A stretch of DNA of 18,486 nucleotides from Candidatus Moraniibacteriota bacterium (lineage in GTDB: Bacteria; Patescibacteriota; Minisyncoccia; Moranbacterales; GCA-2747515), in assembly GCA_029933995.1 (NCBI GenBank), contig JAOZNB010000010.1:1541-20026 (forward strand), written 5' to 3'. The notes under the pieces were generated by a model. That model saw nothing but the letters and a program-made list of their open reading frames with translations, was not told where the DNA came from and did no database searches. Made by a program: the position numbers and the translations under genes. Below are positions 7,625 through 14,530 of the stretch, piece by piece. Numbering within the stretch: the first letter of the stretch is position 1; each line of letters opens with the position of its first letter.

Positions 7625-7912
7625 ATGGCAAAGATTAATAAAAGTATGTTTGTAGAAGCTGTTGCTTCAAAGACTGATATGAGCAAGAAAGATACAGAAC
7701 GTTTTCTCGAAGCTTTCATTGATGAAGTAACTTCACAATTGCAAGCTCGTAACGAGGTAGCTTTCACAGGATTCGGAACTTTTTCTACATCTGACAGAGC
7801 TGCTCGAATGGGAGTAAATCCAAAGACTGGAGAAAAAATCCAAATTAAAGCAACTACTGTACCAAAATTCAAATCTGGTAAAGGTTTGAAAGACGCAGTA
7901 CGACCTTCATAG
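7625..7912 (+). CDS. HU-family DNA-binding protein
   Basis: HU proteins are small dimeric nucleoid proteins that bend and compact DNA. The 95-residue length is typical (90-100). The N-terminal helical dimerisation part (1-40) is followed by the conserved GFGTFSTSDRAARMGVNPKT (about 50-69), which includes the signature turn and the DNA-contacting arm start. The sequence then returns through EKIQIKATTVPKFKSGKGLKDAV. A strong Shine-Dalgarno-like stretch, AAAGGAAGGTG (7606-7615), sits about nine bases before the ATG, unlike the leaders of nusA, tig, clpP, gpmI and rny. It ends in TAG, the only TAG stop among the genes here. It is flanked by terminators on both sides, so it is a single-gene unit. 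HU versus IHF subunit cannot be fully settled from sequence alone, but HU is more likely. Confidence 0.95.
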   Translation: MAKINKSMFVEAVASKTDMSKKDTERFLEAFIDEVTSQLQARNEVAFTGFGTFSTSDRAARMGVNPKTGEKIQIKATTVPKFKSGKGLKDAVRPS

Positions 7913-7948
7913 GTATTTGTACATAGCCATTTATAAAAAGATGGAAAT

Positions 7949-7998
7949 AAAACCACGCAATTATATTGTGTGGTTTTGTTTGTATCTTGATTTTTTTT
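7949..7998 (+). terminator. Terminator after HU
   Basis: The arms AAAACCACGCAA (7949-7960) and TTGTGTGGTTTT (7966-7977) form a 12-pair stem with one wobble and a short A/T loop. The downstream sequence has T-rich tracts, including a run of eight or more T at about 7991-7998. Confidence 0.85.
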
Positions 7999-8015
7999 GT
8001 TTATTTTGACATACT
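7987..8015 (+). promoter_or_regulatory. Possible promoter of the purN-purL-purM unit
   Basis: TTGATT (7987-7992), a 17-base spacer and CATACT (8010-8015, TG one base upstream, extended -10 type) would start transcription near 8022. That would include the leader hairpin at 8025-8064. An alternative is the perfect TTGACA at 8006-8011 with a poor TAGTCT (8030-8035) after 18 bases, which would start within the hairpin. The two readings have different regulatory consequences. Confidence 0.35.
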
Positions 8016-8024
8016 AGTGTGTGA

Positions 8025-8073
8025 GGAGGTAGTCTGTGCTCATTGTGAGTAAATGACTATCTTTTTATTTTTA
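8025..8073 (+). promoter_or_regulatory. Attenuator-like leader hairpin before purN
   Basis: Outer arms GGTAGTC (8028-8034) and GACTATC (8055-8061) pair over seven bases with one wobble and can be extended outward by A-T and wobble pairs. Inside, CTCA-TTG-TGAG (8039-8049) forms a second helix. The structure is followed at once by TTTTTATTTTT. It has the form of an intrinsic terminator but lies about 60 bases ahead of purN, after HU already has its own terminator. A further small hairpin, CAACAA...TTGTTG, lies near 8087-8104. No known purine riboswitch core or PurR box was recognised. Confidence 0.45.
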
Positions 8074-8137
8074 GATGTCCTTTAACAACAAGAAGTTTTG
8101 TTGAAACAATTAAATGGATAGAGAAGGAGACGTGATT

Positions 8138-8926
8138 ATGACAAGGAAAAAAATAGGCATTATGATTTCGGGAACCGGAACTAATATGCAAGCTATTACA
8201 CGTGCTTGCCAGATTGGATATGTTGATGCAGATGTTGCTTTTGTTGGTTCAGACAATTCAAATGCAAAGGGATTGATATGGGCACAAGATAATAAAATTC
8301 CAACATTTGTAGCGGACTACACAAAGAAACCACCACTTGGCATTGAGCAGGAAAAACAAGATAACATTTGGGTGCCAAGTGATGATGCTGTGAGACGTGT
8401 TATGACAAAAAGCACTTTTGTTAAAAAATGGTTTGGTGATAATTTTGGTGCACAGTATGTATGTGTCTATAGAAAAATGATTGCTGAACATCATATTTTG
8501 GCAAAAGCTCGTGAGTATAATATTGATCTTTTAGTTGCGGCAGGATTTATGGAAGTGTTTACTTCATTTATTATTGATGAAATGAATAATGGAGAATATA
8601 ATCCTAGGATTGTAAATATTCATCCAGCGTTGTTACCATCTTTTCCAGGTGTTGATGGCTATGGCGATACAATTCGTTATGGTTGTAAGGTTGGTGGTTG
8701 TACTGTTCACTTTGTGGATTATGGTGAAGACACAGGTCCAATTATTGGACAGTGTGCAATTCCTGTTTTACCTGATGATGATGTTGTTTCATTTAAAGAG
8801 CGTGGTTTGCAGGAGGAATACAAATTGTTCCCAGAATGTATACAGCTTTTTGTACAAGGTAAGTTAAAATTGGAAACAACTAAGGAAAATAATGATTCAA
8901 CACGAAAAATCGTGAAAATTCTATAA
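8138..8926 (+). CDS. purN: Phosphoribosylglycinamide formyltransferase (GART) with internal insertion
   Basis: PurN transfers a formyl group from 10-formyl-THF to GAR, giving FGAR, step three of purine synthesis. The 262 residues begin with the phosphate-binding loop SGTGTNMQAI (11-20). The catalytic residues are Asn160 and His162 in VNIHPALLPSFPG and Asp198 in GEDTGPII. The His-Asp spacing of 36 equals that of E. coli (108 and 144). Asn160 is 54 residues later than E. coli Asn106, so about 54 residues are inserted at roughly 62-115 (KKPPLGIEQEK...YVCVYRKM). The ATG at 8138 is chosen over an in-frame ATG at 8114 because AAGGAGA (8124-8130) is spaced seven bases before it. The stop overlaps the purL Shine-Dalgarno site, implying translational coupling. 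Confidence 0.93.
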   Translation: MTRKKIGIMISGTGTNMQAITRACQIGYVDADVAFVGSDNSNAKGLIWAQDNKIPTFVADYTKKPPLGIEQEKQDNIWVPSDDAVRRVMTKSTFVKKWFGDNFGAQYVCVYRKMIAEHHILAKAREYNIDLLVAAGFMEVFTSFIIDEMNNGEYNPRIVNIHPALLPSFPGVDGYGDTIRYGCKVGGCTVHFVDYGEDTGPIIGQCAIPVLPDDDVVSFKERGLQEEYKLFPECIQLFVQGKLKLETTKENNDSTRKIVKIL

Positions 8927-8939
8927 GGAGAATTTGCAA

Positions 8940-11900
8940 ATGAAAATGATTCAGATGTACAGAAAACAGAGAGCTATTGGTTGTGATGAGTATTGTTTTA
9001 ATATCGAGCTTGAGGGCAGATTAGATGATTCTCAAGTGAAGAAATTGATACTTGTACTTGCAGATGGGTTCATTGAAGAATCAATTACAGCAATCTCACA
9101 ATTAAATGAATGTGATCGGATTGTTGAAATTGGAACTACTCTTAATCGTACAACAGCTTGGTCATCTAACTTAGTGTCAAATTGTCATACCGTTGGTTTG
9201 ACTATGATTACACGTGTTGAGAGATCAAAGCGATATGTATTGGGCGAGGGTGTTAATAAGGATGACTTCATTGCGCAAAATTGTGATCGAATGATGGAAA
9301 GGGTTTATGAAAAAACATTGACCACATTTGATACAGGCATTACGCCTGAGGCAGTATATTATGTTGATATGATTGGTGGTGGTCCAGATGTATTGAAAGA
9401 TATACCTGGAATCTCCATGGATGAACGTGATCGTAATTTTTATTATGATTACTTTGTCAAAAAACATAAGCGCAATCCTACAATTGTTGAAATCATGGAT
9501 CTCAACAATGCAAACTCAGAACATTCTCGGCATGGATTTTTTGGTGGTAAACAAGTGATTGATGGTATTGAACAATCTCAAACGTTGTTTGATCTTGTAG
9601 AAGGAACATTGGAAGTGCATCCAAAAGGTAGTTTAGTTGCTTTTAAAGATAACTCTAGTGTTGTTGAAGGGTGGCAGATTAAAACACTGACTCCTGATAG
9701 TCCTGGTAAGCCATCACGCATGTCAGAGTATGAAGCAAAATATCATTTGTTACTTACGGCAGAAACACATAATTTTCCTACAGGAGTAGCACCTTTTCCA
9801 GGTGCTGAGACTGGTACCGGAGGGCGCATTCGTGATGTCCAAGGTACGGGAAAAGGTGGATTTGTGATAGCGGGTACAGCAGGGTATTGTGTGGCAAATT
9901 TACACATACCTGGATATGACTTGCCATGGGAATTGGAAAGTTCACGACCTGATAATCTCGCTAGTGCTTTGGAAATTGAAATAGAAGCAAGTAATGGTGC
10001 ATCAGATTATGGAAATAAATTTGGTGAGCCCATGATTCAAGGTTTTACTCGTTCTTTTGATTTACGTCTTGACGATGGTGAACGGTGGGGTTTTATTAAG
10101 CCCATTATGTTTACTGGTGGAATTGGTCAGATTGATGACAGACACATAATCAAGGACAAAGAATTAAAGGGTATGAAAATTGTTCAGGTAGGTGGTCCAG
10201 CTTATCGTGTTGGATTTGGCGGCGGCGCTGCGTCCAGCATGTTACAAGGAGAAAATAAAACTGCTTTAGATTTCAATGCTGTTCAGCGCGGTAACGGGGA
10301 AATGGAACAGAAAATGAATCGTGTCATTCGAGCATGTAATGAAATGGGTGATAAAACACTCATTGATGTTATTCATGATCAAGGTGCAGGCGGTCCAGCA
10401 AATGTTCTCAAAGAACTCGTGGAACATTCAGGTGGTTGGATTGAAATTCGCAATATTATTGTTGGTGATCCGACAATGTCTGTACTTGAAATTTATGTTG
10501 CAGAATATCAGGAGCGAAATGGATTTCTCATTAGTCCTGAAAATATTGAAGAGTTTCAAACAATCTGTGAACGTGAAAAAGTTGGTTGTGAAGTTTTGGG
10601 TGAAGTAACTGGTGATATGCAGTTTGTTGTTCATGATAGCAATGACGGCACAACACCTGTTGATTTAGATCTCTCGGAAGTTTTGGGGGATATACCTCAA
10701 AAAACTTTTGAAGATAATCACGCAAACAGAAATTTTACACCATTTACCTTTCCAAAATATGCAACAGTTGTAAGTGTTTTGGAAGATGTTTCTCGATTAG
10801 TTTCGGTTGGTTCAAAGAGATTTTTGACTAACAAAGTTGATAGGGCTGTAACAGGTCTTATCGCACAACAGCAATGTTGTGGACCTTTACAAACTCCACT
10901 TGCAGATGTAGCAGTAGTAGCACAAAGTCATTTTGGCTTAACTGGTGGAGCAACGGCAATTGGAGAACAGCCAATTAAGATGATTGCAGATCCTGCCGCT
11001 GGTGCAAGGATGGCAGTAGGTGAATCATTATTAAATCTTGTGTGGGCACGTATTGCTGATATAGAGCAAGTCAAGTGCTCTGCAAATTGGATGTGGGCTC
11101 CAAAATTGTCTGGAGAAGGTGCTGCTTTGCGGGATGCTGCTGAAGCTATGTGCAAATCTATGACAGAGATTGGAATTGCTGTTGATGGTGGTAAGGATAG
11201 TTTTTCGATGGCAACAAAGCTTGGTGATGAAGTAGTGAAGTCACCACGAGAACTTGTCATTTCACTTTATGGTGCAATGAAAGATATTACGAAAGTAATA
11301 ACGCCAGACATTAAATATCCAGGCGAAAGTGTTATTGTCTATGTCGATCTTGCAAATGGTAAGACACGTATGGGTGGTACTGCTGTAGCTCAAGTTCATG
11401 GTCAGATTGGTAGTGAAGTACCTGATATGGATGACCCTGCTTTGGTTCGTGAGATATTTGATGCGGTACAGTATCTGATTGATCGCGATTTGATTTTGGC
11501 AGGTCATGACATTAGTGATGGCGGATTTATTACGGCATTGCTAGAAATGGCTTTTGCTGGAAATTGCGGACTTGCTGTAAACTTTGATAAAATTCGTGAT
11601 GATGAAACTGTGTTGGAACGTATGTACACAGAGGAATTAGGATTTTTCATTGAATGTTACAAAGAGGATGCTGAACGAGTCATGCAACTGCTAACAGTGA
11701 GTGATGACGTAAATATACAGATTGTTGCAGAGACATCAAAATTATCATCTCTTGTTGAAATTAAGTATGATGGTGAGTTGGTGCTCAGTGATAGTATGTT
11801 ACGTTTGCGACGAGTGTGGGAAGAAACAAGTTATCAGTTAGAACGATTACAAAAAAATCCTATCTGTGCTGATGAGGAGAAGTTTCATATTTTCGACCGT

Positions 11901-12773
11901 AGTGGTCCAAAATATGTTGTACCTTTTCACCTTCAGGCAACATTTTCAGAAATTTTGATGATGACAGATAAACCAAAAGTAGCAATTTTGCGTGATGAGG
12001 GAAGTAATTCTGATCGTGAAATGAGTTCGGCATTTTATGCTGCAGGTTTTGAACCATGGGATATTACGATGAGCGATTTGCTCGCAGGTCGAATTGACCT
12101 GAGTCAATTTCGTGGTCTGGCTGCTGTAGGTGGATTTTCATATGCAGATGTGCCAGAGAGTGCAAAAGGCTGGGCAGCTACAATTCAACTTAATAAAAAA
12201 TTAAAGGTGATGTTCGCTGAATTTTATGAACGTCCTAATACTTTTTCATTGGGTATATGTAATGGTTGTCAGTTATTTGGACTTTTAGGTTGGGTACCAT
12301 GGCGAGGAATTGTGCCAGAAAACCAACCGCGATTTGTACACAATGTATCTGGTAGTTTTGAGTCCAGATGGTCAACAGTTAAAGTTTCAAAGAGTCCTGC
12401 TATTATGTTGGATGGTATGGAAGGTTTAATTTTTGGCATTCACGTTGATCATGGTGAGGGAAGATTAACTTTTCCTGATCAGGATATGCTATTTGAGATT
12501 GGGCAAGAATCATTAATTCCAATTTCATATGTAGATGATAACGGAAATGAAACCCAAAAATATCCGTTTAATCCAAATGGTTCAGAAGCTGGGCGTGCAG
12601 GAATGTGTACAAGGGATGGACGTCATCTCGCGATGATGCCGCATCCAGAGCGGGCATTCCTTCCGTGGCAAGCTCATTACTTGCCGGAAGACATGAAAGA
12701 GGAATATTTGCAAAGAGGCGTATTGCCATGGATGCAGATGTTCCAGAACGCATATGAATGGTGTATGCGGTAA
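8940..12773 (+). CDS. purL: Phosphoribosylformylglycinamidine synthase, large single-chain type
   Basis: PurL converts FGAR, glutamine and ATP to FGAM, step four of purine synthesis. The 1277 residues contain, in order, a PurS-like N-terminal domain (about 1-150), a linker with NSEHSRHGFF (from about 192), a first ATP-binding AIRS half with ETHNFPTG (275 on) and a second half with VDGGKDS (748-754). A class I glutaminase domain follows (about 1015-1277), with nucleophile Cys1107 in GICNGCQ and His1235/Glu1237 in PHPERAF. All catalytic residues are present. The ATG at 8940 sits nine bases after AAGGAG; the in-frame TTG at 8934 is too close to it. Many motifs (311-326, 348-364, 642-661) fit the eukaryotic enzyme, as I remember it, better than E. 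coli PurL. It lies 13 bases after purN. Confidence 0.97.
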   Translation: MKMIQMYRKQRAIGCDEYCFNIELEGRLDDSQVKKLILVLADGFIEESITAISQLNECDRIVEIGTTLNRTTAWSSNLVSNCHTVGLTMITRVERSKRYVLGEGVNKDDFIAQNCDRMMERVYEKTLTTFDTGITPEAVYYVDMIGGGPDVLKDIPGISMDERDRNFYYDYFVKKHKRNPTIVEIMDLNNANSEHSRHGFFGGKQVIDGIEQSQTLFDLVEGTLEVHPKGSLVAFKDNSSVVEGWQIKTLTPDSPGKPSRMSEYEAKYHLLLTAETHNFPTGVAPFPGAETGTGGRIRDVQGTGKGGFVIAGTAGYCVANLHIPGYDLPWELESSRPDNLASALEIEIEASNGASDYGNKFGEPMIQGFTRSFDLRLDDGERWGFIKPIMFTGGIGQIDDRHIIKDKELKGMKIVQVGGPAYRVGFGGGAASSMLQGENKTALDFNAVQRGNGEMEQKMNRVIRACNEMGDKTLIDVIHDQGAGGPANVLKELVEHSGGWIEIRNIIVGDPTMSVLEIYVAEYQERNGFLISPENIEEFQTICEREKVGCEVLGEVTGDMQFVVHDSNDGTTPVDLDLSEVLGDIPQKTFEDNHANRNFTPFTFPKYATVVSVLEDVSRLVSVGSKRFLTNKVDRAVTGLIAQQQCCGPLQTPLADVAVVAQSHFGLTGGATAIGEQPIKMIADPAAGARMAVGESLLNLVWARIADIEQVKCSANWMWAPKLSGEGAALRDAAEAMCKSMTEIGIAVDGGKDSFSMATKLGDEVVKSPRELVISLYGAMKDITKVITPDIKYPGESVIVYVDLANGKTRMGGTAVAQVHGQIGSEVPDMDDPALVREIFDAVQYLIDRDLILAGHDISDGGFITALLEMAFAGNCGLAVNFDKIRDDETVLERMYTEELGFFIECYKEDAERVMQLLTVSDDVNIQIVAETSKLSSLVEIKYDGELVLSDSMLRLRRVWEETSYQLERLQKNPICADEEKFHIFDRSGPKYVVPFHLQATFSEILMMTDKPKVAILRDEGSNSDREMSSAFYAAGFEPWDITMSDLLAGRIDLSQFRGLAAVGGFSYADVPESAKGWAATIQLNKKLKVMFAEFYERPNTFSLGICNGCQLFGLLGWVPWRGIVPENQPRFVHNVSGSFESRWSTVKVSKSPAIMLDGMEGLIFGIHVDHGEGRLTFPDQDMLFEIGQESLIPISYVDDNGNETQKYPFNPNGSEAGRAGMCTRDGRHLAMMPHPERAFLPWQAHYLPEDMKEEYLQRGVLPWMQMFQNAYEWCMR

Positions 12774-12788
12774 TATAACAACAAAACA

Positions 12789-12820
12789 GGTTCTTGGTGG
12801 AAATATTTCCACCAAGGACT
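12789..12820 (+). promoter_or_regulatory. Intercistronic hairpin between purL and purM
   Basis: A perfect palindrome has arms CTTGGTGGAAAT (12793-12804) and ATTTCCACCAAG (12805-12816) and can be extended outward by wobble and G-C pairs. It starts about 16 bases after the purL stop and ends just before the purM Shine-Dalgarno site (12833-12840). The downstream CAATTTATTTT is only moderately T-rich, so it may be a partial terminator, an mRNA stabiliser or a processing site that sets purL:purM ratios. Confidence 0.7.
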
Positions 12821-12848
12821 CAATTTATTTTCAGAGGAGAAAGTGGCT

Positions 12849-14006
12849 ATGGAACAACAAAGTGATAAATATGCCCAGGATGGTGTAAATATTAGCGTTG
12901 GTGATGCACTGAGTCGTGAAGCGGCAGAAGTGTGTAGAGCAACTTATGATATATCACCATGTGTTGAGGTGAAGGATTTTTCACAGGGAAATTTTCGTGG
13001 CCCACGTGGATTTCGTTTTAAAAATTTGCCAAAAGGTTTTTGGTATACGGGTTCTGCTGATGGCACAGGAACAAAGACTATGATTTTTGCTGCATCAGGC
13101 AGTTTAATTGACAGTCCAAGTGGACTTGTTGCAATGACAGCCATGGATATTACGAGGTATGGAGGCTTACCTCTTGCGCTGTTTAATATCTTGGATGTGA
13201 GTTCTTTGGGCAATGATGTGAATTCAAAAACATATCACTTGTTTCAAGAAGCAATGAGAGGTCTCAAAGAATTGGCAATGGAACATCAGTATGTAGTAGT
13301 GGATGGTGAAATTGCTGAGTTAGGTCTTGGTGTTGGTTCAGACGATTCTAATGCACTCGCAAAGTTCAATTGGGGTGGTGTGATGCTTGGAGCTTATCAC
13401 GATGATAAGATGATTTTGGGTAACACATTAAAAGAAGGTCAGATGGTTATTGTTTTTAAGGATTGTTTTCGGGATAATGGTATTAGTTCTGTACGCAAAG
13501 CACTCGCAATGCAGTATGGTGATGAGTGGTATAATAATCAGCAGGCTACAAAAGCAATCAAGGATTGTTCTACACCTTCAGCTCAATATGACAGAATGTT
13601 TAATGAAGCAAATGGATGGTTTTATGATCCAGATTTCACACCACTCATTAATATTCATCTCATCTCGCATTTATCAGGTGGTGCGTTTAAATCAAAATTT
13701 GGTGAAGATATGCTTGCACCACAAGGTTTGTCAGCACACTTATCAAATTTATTTGAACCTCCTGAGATTATGCAGCAATGTAAAGATTGGCGTGGTATGA
13801 GTGATGAAGAAGCTTATACGACTTGGAATGGTGGACAAGGTGCTTTGGCAGTTGTGGATGAAGTAGCTGTTCAGGATATGTTAGCACTTGCTGCAAAGTA
13901 TAATATTTTTGCAAAAGTTGCTGGCATAATCACAAAAGAAAAAAAAGATGGATCAAGAGTCTCTATTAAATCTCAATTTCCAGGTGGGGATTGGATTTAT
14001 TATTGA
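12849..14006 (+). CDS. purM: Phosphoribosylformylglycinamidine cyclo-ligase (AIR synthase), divergent
   Basis: PurM closes FGAM to AIR with ATP, step five of purine synthesis. The 385 residues are longer than the usual 345 or so but keep the family landmarks: DGVNISVGDAL (11-21), ATP loop GSADGTGTKT (68-77), DITRYGGLPLALF (100-112), VDGEIAEL (151-158, usually GGETAEM), DNGISSVRKAL (209-219), SHLSGGAF (273-280, usually HLTGGGF) and TTWNGGQG (324-331). The changed residues make it a divergent member, and a different AIRS-superfamily activity is possible, but its place after purN and purL favours PurM. The ATG at 12849 is chosen because AGAGGAGA (12833-12840) is spaced eight bases from it; the GTG at 12843 is too close. 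It ends in TGA, which shows that TGA is a stop here. Confidence 0.88.
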   Translation: MEQQSDKYAQDGVNISVGDALSREAAEVCRATYDISPCVEVKDFSQGNFRGPRGFRFKNLPKGFWYTGSADGTGTKTMIFAASGSLIDSPSGLVAMTAMDITRYGGLPLALFNILDVSSLGNDVNSKTYHLFQEAMRGLKELAMEHQYVVVDGEIAELGLGVGSDDSNALAKFNWGGVMLGAYHDDKMILGNTLKEGQMVIVFKDCFRDNGISSVRKALAMQYGDEWYNNQQATKAIKDCSTPSAQYDRMFNEANGWFYDPDFTPLINIHLISHLSGGAFKSKFGEDMLAPQGLSAHLSNLFEPPEIMQQCKDWRGMSDEEAYTTWNGGQGALAVVDEVAVQDMLALAAKYNIFAKVAGIITKEKKDGSRVSIKSQFPGGDWIYY

Positions 14007-14020
14007 AGAAGATATAATAC

Positions 14021-14060
14021 ATACACCATTAGCAAAATTTTGCTAATGGTGTATTTTTAT
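14021..14060 (+). terminator. Terminator of the purine operon
   Basis: A perfect 34-base palindrome (14021-14054) has 17-base arms ATACACCATTAGCAAAA and TTTTGCTAATGGTGTAT, followed by TTTTTAT. It begins 15 bases after the purM stop and is the strongest hairpin in the window. Confidence 0.92.
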
Positions 14061-14080
14061 AGATAGATATGATATTAGGC

Positions 14081-14109
14081 TTGATTTTTTTGGTAAGTAG
14101 TAGTATTAT
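14081..14109 (+). promoter_or_regulatory. Promoter of tRNA-Pro
   Basis: TTGATT (14081-14086), a 17-base spacer and TATTAT (14104-14109) lie just upstream of the tRNA. The predicted start, about 14116, is only a few bases before the mature 5' end. Confidence 0.65.
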
Positions 14110-14121
14110 AGTATCTATGCA

Positions 14122-14192
14122 CGGAGTATAGTGTAATGGTAGCACGAGACGTTTGGGACGTTTTAGTCAGAGTTCAAATCTCTGTACTCCGA
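14122..14192 (+). tRNA. tRNA-Pro(UGG)
   Basis: A full 71-base cloverleaf is seen: acceptor CGGAGTA with TACTCCG, D-arm GTG...CAC with GG in the loop, anticodon stem AGACG/CGTTT, and T-arm CAGAG-TTCAAAT-CTCTG, with discriminator A. The anticodon loop TTTGGGA gives anticodon TGG with G37, as in tRNA-Pro. The 3' CCA is not encoded (CAA follows), so CCA must be added enzymatically. Confidence 0.95.
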
Positions 14193-14205
14193 CAAATAAG
14201 TAGGA

Positions 14206-14232
14206 GAACCACCGAAGTAAGGTGGTTTTGTC
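14206..14232 (+). terminator. Terminator after tRNA-Pro
   Basis: AACCACC (14207-14213), a GAAGTAA loop and GGTGGTT (14221-14227), followed by TTG, form a compact hairpin 14 bases after the tRNA. It ends the single-tRNA unit just before the next gene. Confidence 0.7.
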
Positions 14233-14247
14233 GTAAATTACAAACCT

Positions 14248-14445
14248 ATGACAGTAAAACAACAGGCTGAAGTCATATTAAGAATTCTCATTATTTTTCT
14301 GAGTGCATTATTTATCCTGAGCGTTGTCAATGGAGGAATAACCTTGTTTATTGTAATTGGTGCACTATCGGTGACGTATTTATTCTTGCATTATTGGGAA
14401 AAACGATTTTTGTCAAAACAGCACAAAAAAGTAAAAGTGAAATAA
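14248..14445 (+). CDS. Small two-helix membrane protein of unknown function
   Basis: I do not recognise this 65-residue product. It has a short charged N terminus, two probable membrane helices (about 8-28, ILRILIIFLSALFILSVV, and 30-48, GITLFIVIGALSVTYLFLHY) and a strongly basic C-terminal tail (KRFLSKQHKKVKVK). This layout would place both ends in the cytoplasm. It lies between the tRNA-Pro terminator and dnaG and ends 85 bases before the dnaG ATG. The ATG has no Shine-Dalgarno site, like most genes here. The hydrophobic pattern and clean fit between the neighbours support a real gene, but a chance ORF cannot be excluded. Confidence 0.6.
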   Translation: MTVKQQAEVILRILIIFLSALFILSVVNGGITLFIVIGALSVTYLFLHYWEKRFLSKQHKKVKVK

Positions 14446-14530
14446 ATATCTTGTTTAATGTGTAGTATAAGGTAAAAGCGACTATTTTATACTTTTGGTA
14501 GTATATATTTGTAAATACTTAGGGGACTTT

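Noticed and set aside
8022..8137. Purine riboswitch in the purN leader
   Set aside because: The three-way-junction core conserved in purine riboswitches was not recognisable; only a hairpin with a T-run is seen.
8649..8867. Overlapping + strand ORF within purN
   Set aside because: It is an out-of-frame shadow of a well-supported gene, with no ribosome-binding site or recognisable domain.
8934..8936. TTG start for purL
   Set aside because: It is only three bases from the AAGGAG site, whereas the ATG at 8940 has proper spacing.
14004..14006. Possible UGA=Gly recoding, as in Gracilibacteria/Absconditabacteria
   Set aside because: purM ends in TGA at the right length, and reading through would run into the strong terminator. 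All other genes are full length under the standard bacterial code.
14495..14530. TTG start adding 12 residues to DnaG
   Set aside because: The added residues are atypical for DnaG, and the ATG at 14531 gives the canonical N terminus.
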